This document shows positions 1-10,809 of a DNA stretch of 64,000 nucleotides, piece after piece. Source of the DNA: Rathayibacter sp. VKM Ac-2879 (GTDB taxonomy: Bacteria > Actinomycetota > Actinomycetes > Actinomycetales > Microbacteriaceae); NCBI RefSeq assembly GCF_015351245.1, contig NZ_JADKSO010000002.1:372001-436000 (forward strand), written 5' to 3'. The stretch's first letter is position 1. Each line of letters opens with the position of its first letter. The notes below the pieces were generated by a model. That model was given only the letters and a program-made list of their open reading frames with translations, searched no databases and was not told the origin of the DNA. The position numbers and the translations under genes were made by a program.

Positions 1-1400
1 AAAAGCTGAGCCCGACCCGCGTGAAGCTCGCGATTTCGGTCACCCCGGACGAGCTCGGCCCCAGCATCACGCACGCGTACGGCCACATCGCCGAGCAGAT
101 CAACGTCCCCGGTTTCCGCAAGGGCAAGGTCCCGCCGGCGATCGTCGACCAGCGTGTGGGCAAGGCCGCCGTGCTCGAGCACGCCGTCAACGAGGGGCTC
201 GACGGGTTCTACCGCGAGGCCGTCCGCGAAAGCGACGTGCGTCCGTTGGGTCGTCCCCAGGCCGATATCGTCTCGTGGCCCAGCGACAAAGACTTCAGCG
301 GCGACCTCGAGCTGGCCATCGAAGTCGACGTCCGTCCCGAGATCACCGTTCCCGACTACTCCGGCATCGCCCTCACCGTCGACGCCGCCGCGGTCGCCGA
401 CGCCGATGTCGACGCCGAGCTCGACAAGCTCCGTAGCCGCTTCGGCACGCTCGTCACGGTCGACCGGCCCGCCACGACCGGCGACTTCGCGCAGATCGAC
501 CTCGTTGCGACGATCGACGGGGTCGAGGTCGACACGGCCAACGCGATCTCGTACGAGATCGGCTCCGGCGAGCTGATCGAGGGCATCGACGAGGCGCTCG
601 ACTCGCTCACCGCGGGCGAGAGCACGACCTTCACCGCCCCCCTGCTCGGAGGAGACCACGCCGGCGAGCAGGCCGAGATCGCCGTGACCGTCACCGCCGT
701 CAAGGAGCGCGAGCTTCCCGACGCCGACGACGACTTCGCCCAGATCGCGAGCGAGTTCGACACCATCGCCGAGCTGCGCGCGTCGCTCGCCGAGCAGGCC
801 GCCCAGCAGAAGACTTTCGGCCAGGGAGGCCAGGCGCGCGAGAAGCTCGTCGAGGCCCTGCTGGAGCTCGTCGAGATCCCCGTGCCCGCCTCCCTCGTCG
901 AGGACGAGGTGCAGCGCCACCTCGAAGGGGAGAGCCGACTCGAGGACGACGAGCACCGCGCCGAGGTCACCGAGGCGAGCGAGAAGACCTTCAAGACCCA
1001 GATCCTCCTCGACTACATCGTCGAGCAGGAGAAGATCCAGGTCAGCCAGGACGAGCTCACGCAGTACCTCATCCAGGGTGCCGCGCAGTACGGCATGGAG
1101 CCGAACGAGTTCATCAAGATCCTCTCCGAGAACAACCAGATTGGCCAGATGGTCGGCGAGGTCGCCCGCAACAAGGCGCTCGCGATCGTCCTGGGCAAGG
1201 CAACGGTGACCGACACCGACGGCAACGCCGTCGACCTGTCCGATTTCACCGCGTTGGCCGACGACGAGCCCGAGTTTGCCGACGACGCTCAGGCCGCGGC
1301 CGAGGCGCCCGCCGAGGAGGAGGCCGCGCCCGCTCCTCGGAAGAAGCGCGCGCCGGCCAAGAAGAAGGACGCGGCCGAGGCCCCCGCCTCCGCCGAGTAG
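1..1400 (+). CDS. tig: trigger factor, 5' end outside the window
   Basis: Ribosome-associated chaperone and peptidyl-prolyl isomerase that meets nascent chains at the tunnel exit. The reading frame is open to the left edge and reads [13 protein letters not shown] there. That matches the start of the family's ribosome-binding domain, so about the first dozen codons lie outside and the GTG at 21 is an internal valine. The ribosome contact GFRKGKVPP motif follows near residue 32 of the visible part. The FKBP-like domain comes next and then the alpha-helical C-terminal domain. The protein ends in a charged Ala/Lys/Glu tail, usual in actinobacteria. It sits directly upstream of clpP1P2 and clpX, a common tig-clp arrangement. 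A strong hairpin separates it from clpP1. Confidence 0.96.
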   Translation, partial: KLSPTRVKLAISVTPDELGPSITHAYGHIAEQINVPGFRKGKVPPAIVDQRVGKAAVLEHAVNEGLDGFYREAVRESDVRPLGRPQADIVSWPSDKDFSGDLELAIEVDVRPEITVPDYSGIALTVDAAAVADADVDAELDKLRSRFGTLVTVDRPATTGDFAQIDLVATIDGVEVDTANAISYEIGSGELIEGIDEALDSLTAGESTTFTAPLLGGDHAGEQAEIAVTVTAVKERELPDADDDFAQIASEFDTIAELRASLAEQAAQQKTFGQGGQAREKLVEALLELVEIPVPASLVEDEVQRHLEGESRLEDDEHRAEVTEASEKTFKTQILLDYIVEQEKIQVSQDELTQYLIQGAAQYGMEPNEFIKILSENNQIGQMVGEVARNKALAIVLGKATVTDTDGNAVDLSDFTALADDEPEFADDAQAAAEAPAEEEAAPAPRKKRAPAKKKDAAEAPASAE

Positions 1401-1406
1401 CCCCAC

Positions 1407-1477
1407 CGGTCGGCTTGAGCCGACCGCCGACGAGCGAGAGCCGTCCCCGATCCGTCGGGGGCGGCTCTCGCTCGTCG
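1407..1477 (+). terminator. double hairpin after tig
   Basis: Two stem-loops follow the tig stop codon. The first is an 8-bp stem (1407-1414 with 1419-1426) with a TTGA loop. The second has 21-nt arms (1428-1448 with 1457-1477) and one mismatch. This very stable structure likely ends tig transcription. No T-tract follows, as is usual in high-GC actinobacteria. Confidence 0.75.
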
Positions 1478-1602
1478 TAGCGCCCGGTCCGCCGCGGGCG
1501 AACAGCGGCGGCTCCCGCTCCGCCCCCGGCGAACACGGCAGGGTCGGCCGAGTGCCGTCCGATAGATTCGCCTCCGAAGCGACAACTGAAACGGAGCAAT
1601 AC

Positions 1603-2193
1603 ATGGCCGACATGGTTATGCCCAACAGTGTTTTCGACCGCCTGCTCAAGGACCGGATCATCTGGCTCGGTTCGGAGGTGCGCGACGAGAACGCGAACGA
1701 GATCGCCGCGAAGCTCCTGCTCCTCGCGGCCGAGGACGCCGAGCGGGACATCTACTTGTACATCAACTCGCCCGGCGGTTCGATCACGGCGGGCATGGCG
1801 ATCTACGACACGATGCAGTTCGTGCCGAACGACATCGTCACCGTCGGCATCGGCATGGCGGCATCGATGGGCCAGCTCCTGCTGACCGCCGGCACGCAGG
1901 GCAAGCGCTACATCACCCCGAACGCGCGAGTGCTGCTCCACCAGCCGCACGGCGGCTTCGGAGGCACGGCGTCCGACATCCAGACCCAGGCGCAGCTCAT
2001 CCTCGACATGAAGAAGCGCCTCGCCGAGATCACCGCGAAGGCGACAGGCAAGACCGTCGAGCAGGTCAACGAGGACGGCGACCGCGATCGCTGGTTCAGC
2101 GCCGAAGAGGCACTCGCCTACGGCTTCGTCGACCACATCCGCTCCTCCGCGAGCGACGTGGCCGGCGGTGGCGGCACCGCCTCCGACGACTAG
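1603..2193 (+). CDS. clpP1: ATP-dependent Clp protease proteolytic subunit (first copy)
   Basis: Serine peptidase of the ClpP family that forms the proteolytic barrel fed by ClpX or ClpC. In actinobacteria two ClpP types assemble into a mixed tetradecamer. The 196-residue protein shows the catalytic triad: Ser88 in GMAASMG, His113 in LLHQPHGG and the Asp of GDRDRWFS near 163. The substrate-strand motif YINSPGGS is at 53-60. The ATG at 1603 is chosen because an ACGGAGC ribosome-binding site precedes it and the product has family length. The frame is open further upstream through the intergenic hairpin, which is not coding. clpP2 follows after 34 nt and the pair is surely co-transcribed. Confidence 0.97.
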   Translation: MADMVMPNSVFDRLLKDRIIWLGSEVRDENANEIAAKLLLLAAEDAERDIYLYINSPGGSITAGMAIYDTMQFVPNDIVTVGIGMAASMGQLLLTAGTQGKRYITPNARVLLHQPHGGFGGTASDIQTQAQLILDMKKRLAEITAKATGKTVEQVNEDGDRDRWFSAEEALAYGFVDHIRSSASDVAGGGGTASDD

Positions 2194-2227
2194 CCCACCA
2201 GACGCGCCGAGAGATCAGGAACAGACA

Positions 2228-2893
2228 ATGACCACACCCACCTTCGGCGGAACGGCCTTCGGCTCGCAGGCCGCGCCGTCCTCGCGCTACATCCTCCCGA
2301 CGTTCGAGGAGCGCACGGCCTACGGCTACAAGCGTCAGGACCCCTACGCGAAGCTCTTCGAGGACCGCATCATCTTCCTCGGCGTCCAGGTCGACGACGC
2401 GTCGGCCGACGACATCATGGCCCAGCTGCTCGTGCTCGAGAGCCAAGACCCGGACCGTGACATCGTCATGTACATCAACTCGCCAGGCGGCTCCTTCACC
2501 GCGATGACGGCGATCTACGACACGATGCAGTACATCCGTCCGCACATCCAGACGGTCGTGCTCGGCCAGGCAGCCTCCGCCGCGGCCGTGCTGACCGCGG
2601 CGGGCACGCCGGGCAAGCGGCTCGCTCTGCCCAACGCGCGCATCCTCATCCACCAGCCCGCCGTGCAGCAGGGCGGGGGACAGGCCTCGGACATCGAGAT
2701 CCAGGCCGCCGAGATCATGCGTATGCGGGAGTGGCTCGAGGCGACGCTGTCGCACCACTCGAACCGATCGCCCGAGCAGGTCAAGAAGGACATCGACCGC
2801 GACAAGATCCTCGGCGCGAGCGATGCCCTCGAGTACGGCCTGATCGACCAGGTGCTCACGAGCCGCAAGGGCGTCCCGGCGCTCACGGTCTGA
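2228..2893 (+). CDS. clpP2: ATP-dependent Clp protease proteolytic subunit (second copy)
   Basis: Second ClpP subunit of the actinobacterial ClpP1P2 protease. It has 221 residues and a longer N-terminal extension than ClpP1. The catalytic residues are Ser117 in GQAASAAAV, His142 in LIHQPAVQQ and the Asp in DIDRDKIL. The NSPGGSF strand motif is at about 84-90. The ATG at 2228 follows the preceding gene by 34 nt. The last codons and the stop lie in a 15-bp sequence that is repeated downstream. A terminator-like hairpin follows, after which clpX begins. Confidence 0.97.
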   Translation: MTTPTFGGTAFGSQAAPSSRYILPTFEERTAYGYKRQDPYAKLFEDRIIFLGVQVDDASADDIMAQLLVLESQDPDRDIVMYINSPGGSFTAMTAIYDTMQYIRPHIQTVVLGQAASAAAVLTAAGTPGKRLALPNARILIHQPAVQQGGGQASDIEIQAAEIMRMREWLEATLSHHSNRSPEQVKKDIDRDKILGASDALEYGLIDQVLTSRKGVPALTV

Positions 2894-2923
2894 GCGCTCA
2901 CGGTCTGAGCGCCCACCACCTGA
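2879..2923 (+). repeat. tandem 15-bp repeat containing the clpP2 stop
   Basis: The 15-mer GCGCTCACGGTCTGA occurs at 2879-2893, is repeated exactly at 2894-2908, and a degenerate third unit covers 2909-2923. Each unit ends in an in-frame TGA, so clpP2 is followed by two further stops in the same frame. Confidence 0.85.
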
Positions 2924-2931
2924 GCGGAAGA

Positions 2932-2965
2932 GGGCCGGGAGTCGGAGCGATCCGGATCCCGGCCC
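2932..2965 (+). terminator. hairpin after clpP2
   Basis: Perfect 9-bp stem GGGCCGGGA (2932-2940) with TCCCGGCCC (2957-2965) and a 16-nt loop. It is placed just after the clpP1P2 operon. Confidence 0.7.
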
Positions 2966-3167
2966 CTTGTCGTCCGCCCTGTTTCGCCGCGCGTCGCGAA
3001 GGCGGCCGAATACGGCCCGCCTGCCGAGCCTCCCGCAGACAGCGGCTAGGCTCGGACAAGAGATCGGGCGTCCCACCGACCGCCCGCCTCCCCCCGGGGT
3101 CCACGGACACCGGCGCACGACCCGACCTCAGCACGACAGACGCACGACAAGGAAGTGGGGCATCCCC

Positions 3168-4445
<1,278 letters not shown>

Positions 4446-4487
4446 CCCTGCTCGGTCGGCGAGTCTCACCGCCAGTTCGCTCCGATT

Positions 4488-4508
4488 GGCCCCGCCGATC
4501 GCGGGGCC
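4488..4508 (+). terminator. hairpin after clpX
   Basis: 7-bp stem GGCCCCG (4488-4494) with CGGGGCC (4502-4508), 43 nt after the clpX stop. Confidence 0.55.
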
Positions 4509-4597
4509 GGACGTCGGGTCGGTCTCTACTCTGGCGATGCGCGCCTCCGGTGTGCCCGCCGGCCTGAGCCTGCGGTCGACGCTCCGGGAGGTTCGCC

Positions 4598-5809
4598 ATG
4601 GTCCAGCCGCTGCTCGCCGGGATCGTCGCCGCCCTCACCGGCTTCTCGAGCTCGTTCGCCATCGTCCTGGCCGGAGTCGTCGCCGTGGGCGCGACCGATG
4701 CTCAGGCCGCGTCGGGACTCCTCGCAGTCTGCGTGCTGCAGGGCGTGCTGTGCATCGCGCTGAGCATCCGCTACCGCGTGCCGATGACCTTCGCGTGGAG
4801 CACGCCGGGTGCCGCGCTGCTCGCCGCGACCGCGACCCTCCCCGGCGGCTTCGATCGCGCCGTCGGCGCGTTCCTGGTCGCCTCCGTGCTGCTCGTGCTC
4901 ACCGGACTCTGGCCTGCGCTGGGGAGGCTCGTCGCCCGCATCCCGCGCCCGATCGCCAACGCGATGCTCGCCGGCATCCTGTTCCCGCTCGTGCTGGCGC
5001 CCGTGCACGCTGCGGTCGAGATCCCCGCGCTGGCGCTCCCGGTCATCGTGCTCTGGCTCCTCCTCGTGCGACTCGCGCCTCGCTGGGCGGTACCGGCCGC
5101 GATCGCGCTGGCGATCGTCCTCCTCCTCGTCACGGACGGCGGCGCTCTCCGGGGCGCGTCGCTCGTGCCGGCTCCGCAGTTCGTGGCTCCCGTGTTCGAG
5201 ATCGGCGCGATGGTCGGAATCGGCCTGCCGCTGTACGTCGTGACGATGGCGGGGCAGAACATCCCCGGCATCGCCGTGCTCTCGAGCTTCGGCTTCGATG
5301 CGCATTCGCGTCCGGGCATCGTCTCGACCGGGGTGCTCTCTGGCATCTCGGCTCTCTTCGGGGGAGTCCCGATCAACTTCGCGGCGCTGAGCGCCGCTCT
5401 GACCGCCGGGCCGGAGGCGTCGCCGCAGCCGGAGCGACGCTGGATCGCCTCGGTCTCGGCGGGTGCCTCCTATCTGGTGCTCGGGGTCGTCGCCGGCGCG
5501 GCCTCGGCTCTGGTGTCCTCGGCGAGCCCGCTGCTGATCGAGGCGGTCGCCGGGCTCGCGCTGCTGGGGGTCTTCGTCTCGGCGGTGCAGGCGTCGGTCG
5601 AGGACGCGACCCTGCGGCTGCCCGCCGTCTCGACCCTGCTCGTCACCGCCTCCGGGTCGGCGATCGCAGGGATCGGCTCGGCGTTCTGGGGGCTCGTGGT
5701 CGGCCTGATCGTGCTCGCGTGGCTCGTCCCCCGCGCCTCCGCTCAGGCCAGTCCACGTCGGCGCAGAAGCGGTTCGGTGCGGGCGTCGCGCCCGCGGAAC
5801 GCGCGATAA
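4598..5809 (+). CDS. BenE-family membrane transporter (benzoate/H+ symporter type)
   Basis: Polytopic inner-membrane protein of 403 residues with roughly 11-12 hydrophobic segments. It resembles the BenE family of aromatic-acid/proton symporters. The start MVQPLLAGIVAALTGFSSSFA, the motif TFAWSTPGAALL and the later GQNIPGIAVLSSFGF match that family as I know it. The start ATG at 4598 follows GGGAGG. No catabolic genes for benzoate are nearby, so the true substrate is unknown. The 3' end encodes a basic Arg/Ser tail and overlaps the convergent peptidase gene by 67 nt. Confidence 0.82.
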   Translation: MVQPLLAGIVAALTGFSSSFAIVLAGVVAVGATDAQAASGLLAVCVLQGVLCIALSIRYRVPMTFAWSTPGAALLAATATLPGGFDRAVGAFLVASVLLVLTGLWPALGRLVARIPRPIANAMLAGILFPLVLAPVHAAVEIPALALPVIVLWLLLVRLAPRWAVPAAIALAIVLLLVTDGGALRGASLVPAPQFVAPVFEIGAMVGIGLPLYVVTMAGQNIPGIAVLSSFGFDAHSRPGIVSTGVLSGISALFGGVPINFAALSAALTAGPEASPQPERRWIASVSAGASYLVLGVVAGAASALVSSASPLLIEAVAGLALLGVFVSAVQASVEDATLRLPAVSTLLVTASGSAIAGIGSAFWGLVVGLIVLAWLVPRASAQASPRRRRSGSVRASRPRNAR

Positions 5810-7806
5810 GCCTCCAGGGGGTCGCGCGAGCCTCCGAGCTGGAGGAACCCGCGGCGGAACCGCTCGCCCGCGGCACGATCCAGACCGCCGTTCTCGTCGA
5901 ACCATTCGACGGTGTCGGCGTCGAGGATCTCGCTCCAGATGTAGGAGTAGTAGCCCGCCGAGTAGCCGCCGGAGAACACGTGGGCAAAGTAGCTGCTGCG
6001 GTAGCGCGGAGGAGCGGACGGGAACAGCAGGCCCACCTCCTCGAGCACCCGTCGCTCGAACTCGGCGACGTCGACCGGCTCGACGGGCGCGTGCAGCGAG
6101 TGCCAGCCGAGGTCGAGCAGGGCGGAGGCGAGGTATTCGGTCGTCGCGAAGCCCTCGCCCCACAGAGCTGCCGCTTTCAGGCGCTCGACCGTGCCCGCGG
6201 GCAGGGCCTCGCCGGTCTCGACGTGGCGGGCATACGCCTCGAGCAGCTCGGGCCGACGTGCCCACATCTCGTTGACCTGGCTCGGGAACTCGACGACATC
6301 GCGGAACACCGCCGTGCCTCCGAAACGCGGGTACCGCGTGCTCGCGAAGAGCCCGTGCAGGGCGTGCCCGAACTCGTGGAACAGGGTCTCGACCTCGTCG
6401 AGGCTCAGAAGCGTGGGATCGCCGGGGCCCGGCGCCGCGAGGTTCAGGGTGTTCACGACGACGGCGGAGGTGCCGAGCAGGGACGTCCGCGTCGCGAGAG
6501 AGGTCATCCAGGCCCCTCCGCGCTTGGAGTCGCGGGTGAAGGGATCGAAGAGGAACAGGCCCAGCGCCGTGCCGTCCTCCTCGAACACCTCGAAGACGCG
6601 CACAGGAGCGCTCTGCCCGACGAGGTCGCGCCTTTCCTCGAACCGGACGCCGTAGAGACCGGTCGCCGCCGCGAAGACGCCGTCCTGCACGACACGCTCC
6701 AGCTCGAAGTACGGCCGCAGCACGCTGGAGTCGACGGCGAAGGAGGTGGCGCGCACCCGCTCCTCGTAGTAAGCCCGGTCCCACGCTTCGAGCGCGAAAC
6801 GAGGGAGACCTGCGGTGTCCTGTTCGGCGTCGGCGACGTCCTGCATCCGATCGAGCTCGAGCCGTCGATTGCGCGCGGCCGGGGCTGCCAGCTCGTGCAG
6901 GAGCTCGAGGACGCGCTCGGGGGAGCCCGCGGTCTGCCCCGAGATGACGAACTCGGCGTGCGAGGAGTAGCCGAGCAGCCGTGCGCGCTCGGCTCGCGCC
7001 GCGACGATCTCGTGCAGCACGGCGGTCGTGTCATGCGGCCCGCCCTCGCCGCCGCGACCGACGGAGGCGCGTAGCACCCGCTCTCGCACCTCGCGGCGCC
7101 GCAGTCGCGCGAGCCACGGATGCCCCGAGTACAGGGGCAGGGTCACCAGCCAGCCGCGCTCTCCGCGCTCGGCCGCTGCCCTCGCCGCAGCAGAGATCTC
7201 GGATGCGTCGAGGCCCTCCAGCTCGGCCACGTCGGTGAGGAGGACGGCGCGGTCGTTGGTGTCGGCGAGCAGCTCCTTCTCGAACAGGGTGGTGAGGCTC
7301 GACAGCCGTTCGTTGAGCTCGCGCAGGCGGGCCTTGCCTGCCTCGTCGAGCAGGGCGCCCGCCCGCTCGAACCCGGCGATCCTCCGCTCGAGGAGGTAGG
7401 CGGTCTCATCGTCGAGGTCGAGCTCCGGAGCCTGCTCGGCGAGGGCCCGGAGGCGTGCAAAGAGGCGTGGGTCGAGCGTGATCGTGTCGTCGTGCGCCGA
7501 CAGCAGCGGCGCCAGCTCGACCTGCAGCGCATCGGTCAGCGGCGTGCGGTCGGAGGCGCTCACCGTGAAGAAGACGGCGCTCACGCGGCGCAGGGCGCGC
7601 CCCGCGCGTTCGAGCGCAACGAGAGTGTTCTCGATGGTGGGCCGCTCGGTGGAGCCGGCGATCGCCTCGATCTCAGCCCGGTGCCTCCGCAGCGCCTCGA
7701 GGAACGCGGGGCGATACGCCTCGGGGTCGACGGCGGCGAAGTCGGGGAGGCCGTGGGGGAGCACGCTGTGCTCGAGCAGGACGGCGACGGAATCGGTGGC
7801 GCTCAC
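5743..7806 (-). CDS. dcp: M3-family zinc metallopeptidase (peptidyl-dipeptidase Dcp type)
   Basis: Cytosolic oligopeptidase of the M3 family (Dcp/oligopeptidase A/thimet group) that degrades short peptides left by the proteases. It has 687 residues, normal family length. The zinc site HEFGHALHGLF lies near residue 480, with the downstream Glu ligand in the following helix. The conserved GGYSAGYYSYIWSEILDAD region is near the C-terminus. The ATG at 7806 is the first start of the frame. It is convergent with, and overlaps, the BenE-type gene. A small unknown gene lies just upstream on the same strand. Confidence 0.93.
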   Translation of the reverse strand: MSATDSVAVLLEHSVLPHGLPDFAAVDPEAYRPAFLEALRRHRAEIEAIAGSTERPTIENTLVALERAGRALRRVSAVFFTVSASDRTPLTDALQVELAPLLSAHDDTITLDPRLFARLRALAEQAPELDLDDETAYLLERRIAGFERAGALLDEAGKARLRELNERLSSLTTLFEKELLADTNDRAVLLTDVAELEGLDASEISAAARAAAERGERGWLVTLPLYSGHPWLARLRRREVRERVLRASVGRGGEGGPHDTTAVLHEIVAARAERARLLGYSSHAEFVISGQTAGSPERVLELLHELAAPAARNRRLELDRMQDVADAEQDTAGLPRFALEAWDRAYYEERVRATSFAVDSSVLRPYFELERVVQDGVFAAATGLYGVRFEERRDLVGQSAPVRVFEVFEEDGTALGLFLFDPFTRDSKRGGAWMTSLATRTSLLGTSAVVVNTLNLAAPGPGDPTLLSLDEVETLFHEFGHALHGLFASTRYPRFGGTAVFRDVVEFPSQVNEMWARRPELLEAYARHVETGEALPAGTVERLKAAALWGEGFATTEYLASALLDLGWHSLHAPVEPVDVAEFERRVLEEVGLLFPSAPPRYRSSYFAHVFSGGYSAGYYSYIWSEILDADTVEWFDENGGLDRAAGERFRRGFLQLGGSRDPLEAYRAFRGRDARTEPLLRRRGLA

Positions 7807-7831
7807 TCCGCGAGCTTAGGGCGCTTGGCGA

Positions 7832-8092
7832 TCATCCCCAGTCATCGTCGTCCTCGTCGGCGTCGTGCGGCTGTGTGATGTACGCGGCGTCCTCGTCGGG
7901 GCGGTATGTGATCGTGGTCCCGTCGTCGAGCTCGACCACCGGCCTCCCCTCCAGCCACGTCAGCTGCCAGCGCCACTCGGCGGTCGCCGTGCCGGCGAGA
8001 TCGTCCTCGACGGCGCGCACCGCGGTGACGACGAGCTCCGGCAGGGTCTGCGGAGGTGTGCCGCCGACGGTCCATCGGGTTCCGAGCTGCAT
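7832..8092 (-). CDS. conserved hypothetical acidic protein, 86 aa
   Basis: I do not recognise a functional family. The small soluble protein starts MQLGTRWTVG and ends in a run of Asp/Glu residues (DADEDDDDWG). It reads as one small mixed alpha/beta domain. It lies between valS and dcp on the same strand, 25 nt from dcp and 60 nt downstream of valS. It may be translated with them. Function is not inferable. Confidence 0.7.
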   Translation of the reverse strand: MQLGTRWTVGGTPPQTLPELVVTAVRAVEDDLAGTATAEWRWQLTWLEGRPVVELDDGTTITYRPDEDAAYITQPHDADEDDDDWG

Positions 8093-8152
8093 CCGTGGGT
8101 CCTCTCGTGGGTGCGGAGGGAGGCGACGGACTCGCCGCCTCCCCGGGGAGCG

Positions 8153-10708
8153 CTACGCGTCGGCGTCGAGCTCCATGCTCACTGCGAGTGCCTCGCCCTC
8201 GGCGAAGTCGAGTTCGGCGATCCGGCCGACGGCGGCGAGGTCGCCGGAGGCGAGACGCAGTGAGGCGAGGAGTTCGGCGGGGCCGGTGATGACCGCCGAG
8301 CGGACCGGAGTCTTCTGCGAGGCCTTCGCGTCGGTCTTCGCGCGACGGACCGCGGTGAGGACCGAGCTGGCCGTCGCGAGCACGGCGGGGTCGCCGCCGA
8401 GCCCGGTCGCCACCGGCCAGGGCTGGGTGTGTACCGAGCCCTCGTGCGACCACGACCAGGTCTCCTCCGTGGCGAACGGCAGGAACGGTGCGAAGAGCCG
8501 CAGGAGGGCGTCGAGTGCCAGGTGCAGCGCGGCGGCCGCGGAGGAGCCGTCCTCCCCGTAGGCGCGCTCCTTCACCAGCTCGAGGTAGTCGTCGCAGAAG
8601 GTCCAGAAGAACGCCTCAGTGGTCTCGAGCGCGCGGGCGTGGTCGTAACGACCGAGCGCACCCGTCGCCTCCGCCACTACGGCGTCGAGGGTCGCGAGCA
8701 TGCTCAGGTCGAGAGCCTCGGTGATCTCGGCGCCCTCGGCCGGTGCGAATCCGTGGATGAACTTCGCCGCGTTGAGGATCTTGATCGCCAGACGGCGGCC
8801 GATCTTGATCTGCGTCGGGTTCTGCGGATCGAAGGCCGCGTCGGTTCCCAAGCGCGAGGAGGCCGCCCAATAGCGGACCGCGTCGGAGCCGTGCTGCTCG
8901 AGCATCGCGGCCGGAGTCACGACGTTGCCCTTGGACTTCGACATCTTCTTGCGGTCGGGGTCGACGATGAAGCCCGAGATGGTGGCGTTGCGCCACGGGG
9001 CGCGGCCATCCTCGAGCTGGGAGCGCAGAAGCGTCGAGAAGAGCCAGGTGCGGATGATGTCTTGGCCCTGCGGGCGCAGGTCGAAAGGTGCGACGAGCTG
9101 CCAGAGCTCATCGTCCCGCTCCCAGCCTCCTGCCAGCTGGGGGGTCAGCGAGGAGGTCGCCCACGTGTCCATCACGTCGAGCTCGCCCTGGAAACCGCCG
9201 GGGACGCCGCGCTGCTCCGCCGTGTAGCCCGGCGCGGCATCGCTCGAGGGATCGACGGGCAGCGACGCCTCCGCCGGCACGATCGGTGCGTCGAAGACGG
9301 GGTTGCCGTCGCCGTCGAGCGGATACCACACGGGGATCGGCACGCCGAAGAAACGCTGGCGGGAGATCAACCAGTCGCCCGAGAGCCCGTTCACCCAGTT
9401 CTCGTAGCGGACGCGCATGAACTCCGGCACGAAGCGGACCTCGCGGCCGAGCTCGAGGAGGCGCTCCTTGAGGGCGGAGTCGCGGGCGCCGTTGGTGAGG
9501 TACCACTGGCGGGTGGACACGATCTCGAGCGGCTTGTCGCCCTTCTCGAAGAACTTCACCTGATGCGTGATCGGCCGCGGCTCGCCGAGCATCTCGCCCG
9601 ACTCCGCGAGCAGCGCCACGACGGCCTGCTTCGCCGAGAACACCGTCTTGCCCGCGAGCTGTGCATAGGCCTGCCGGCCTGCCTCGCTCGCGATCGCGGA
9701 GGGCGCCTCCGAGAGGAGGCGGCCGTCGAAGCCGATGATCGCGCGATTGGGCAGGTCGAGCTCGCGCCACCACACGACGTCGGTGACGTCGCCGAAGGTG
9801 CAGATCATGGCGATGCCCGAGCCCTTGTCCTTCTGAGCGAGGTGGTGGGCGAGCACGGGCACCTCGACGTCGAAGAGCGGGGTGCGCACGGTGGTGCCGA
9901 CGAGGGCCTGGTAGCGCTCGTCGTCGGGGTGCGCGACCAGGGCGACGCAGGCGGGGAGCAGCTCCGGGCGCGTCGTCTCGATGACGACGTCCTCGCCGCC
10001 CTCGCGGTGGAACGCGAGACGGTGGTAAGCGCCGGGCTGGTCCTTGTCCTCGAGCTCGGCCTGGGCCACGGCGGTCCGGAACGTGATGTCCCACAGGGTG
10101 GGCGCCTGTGCCTGATAGGCCTCGTCGCGGGCGAGAGCGCGGAGGAACGCCCGCTGCGACGCCGCTTGCGACTCGTCGCCGATGGTGCGATAGCTCTGCG
10201 ACCAGTCGACAGACAGGCCGAGCGAACGCCACACGTCCTCGAACTGCTTCTCGTCCTCGACGGTGAGGCGCTCGCAGAGCTCGATGAAGTTGCGGCGCGA
10301 GATGGGCTTCTGATCGGCGGCCTTGCTGCTCTTGTTGTCACCGCCCTCGAAGGGAGGCGTGAAGTCGGCCTCATAGGGAAGGCTCGGGTCGCAGCGCACG
10401 CCGTAGTAGTTCTGCACCCGACGCTCCGTCGGCAGACCGTTGTCGTCCCAGCCCATCGGGTAGAAGACGCTCTTGCCGAGCATGCGCTGGAACCGCGCGA
10501 TGACATCGGTGTGCGTGTACGAGAAGACGTGTCCGATGTGCAGCGAGCCCGACGCGGTAGGCGGTGGCGTGTCGATCGAGTAGACGTCGTCGCGGGTCAG
10601 TCCTGTGCGGTCGAACCGGTAGGTCCCGTCGGTCTGCCAGACGAGGCCCCACTTGCCCTCGAGGCCCTCGAGGGCGGGCTTCGCGGGAAGACGGTCGGCG
10701 AGGGTCAT
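8153..10708 (-). CDS. valS: valyl-tRNA synthetase
   Basis: Class Ia aminoacyl-tRNA synthetase charging tRNA-Val, with a CP1 editing domain. It has 851 residues. The HIGH signature is SLHIGHVFSY near residue 49. The KMSKS loop is DPDRKKMSKSKGNV near 570. The ATG at 10708 begins MTLADRLPAKPALEG and gives a normal N-terminus. The frame stays open far upstream, through the TetR gene and antisense to ileS, but that part is not protein-like. The protein ends without the long C-terminal coiled-coil arm found in E. coli ValRS. That fits the shorter type seen in some actinobacteria (family knowledge). Confidence 0.96.
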   Translation of the reverse strand: MTLADRLPAKPALEGLEGKWGLVWQTDGTYRFDRTGLTRDDVYSIDTPPPTASGSLHIGHVFSYTHTDVIARFQRMLGKSVFYPMGWDDNGLPTERRVQNYYGVRCDPSLPYEADFTPPFEGGDNKSSKAADQKPISRRNFIELCERLTVEDEKQFEDVWRSLGLSVDWSQSYRTIGDESQAASQRAFLRALARDEAYQAQAPTLWDITFRTAVAQAELEDKDQPGAYHRLAFHREGGEDVVIETTRPELLPACVALVAHPDDERYQALVGTTVRTPLFDVEVPVLAHHLAQKDKGSGIAMICTFGDVTDVVWWRELDLPNRAIIGFDGRLLSEAPSAIASEAGRQAYAQLAGKTVFSAKQAVVALLAESGEMLGEPRPITHQVKFFEKGDKPLEIVSTRQWYLTNGARDSALKERLLELGREVRFVPEFMRVRYENWVNGLSGDWLISRQRFFGVPIPVWYPLDGDGNPVFDAPIVPAEASLPVDPSSDAAPGYTAEQRGVPGGFQGELDVMDTWATSSLTPQLAGGWERDDELWQLVAPFDLRPQGQDIIRTWLFSTLLRSQLEDGRAPWRNATISGFIVDPDRKKMSKSKGNVVTPAAMLEQHGSDAVRYWAASSRLGTDAAFDPQNPTQIKIGRRLAIKILNAAKFIHGFAPAEGAEITEALDLSMLATLDAVVAEATGALGRYDHARALETTEAFFWTFCDDYLELVKERAYGEDGSSAAAALHLALDALLRLFAPFLPFATEETWSWSHEGSVHTQPWPVATGLGGDPAVLATASSVLTAVRRAKTDAKASQKTPVRSAVITGPAELLASLRLASGDLAAVGRIAELDFAEGEALAVSMELDADA

Positions 10709-10809
10709 GGTTCTCCGGTTCGCTCTGGGCGGCACCGCGTCGGTGGTGATGGTGCCTGGATGGTGCCGCGCTGGCGGCCGTGACGATTCTAACGGAGGGC
10801 CGCAACGCC

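Noticed and set aside
21-1400. GTG at position 21 as the start of trigger factor
   Set aside because: The frame continues to the left edge as KLSPTR before it, the normal N-terminal sequence of the family, so this is an internal codon of a gene cut by the window.
4526-6784. Arginine-rich minus-strand frame antisense to the BenE gene and overlapping dcp
   Set aside because: The plus strand encodes a clear membrane transporter, and the M3 peptidase occupies a different minus-strand frame. The composition is that of a shadow frame.
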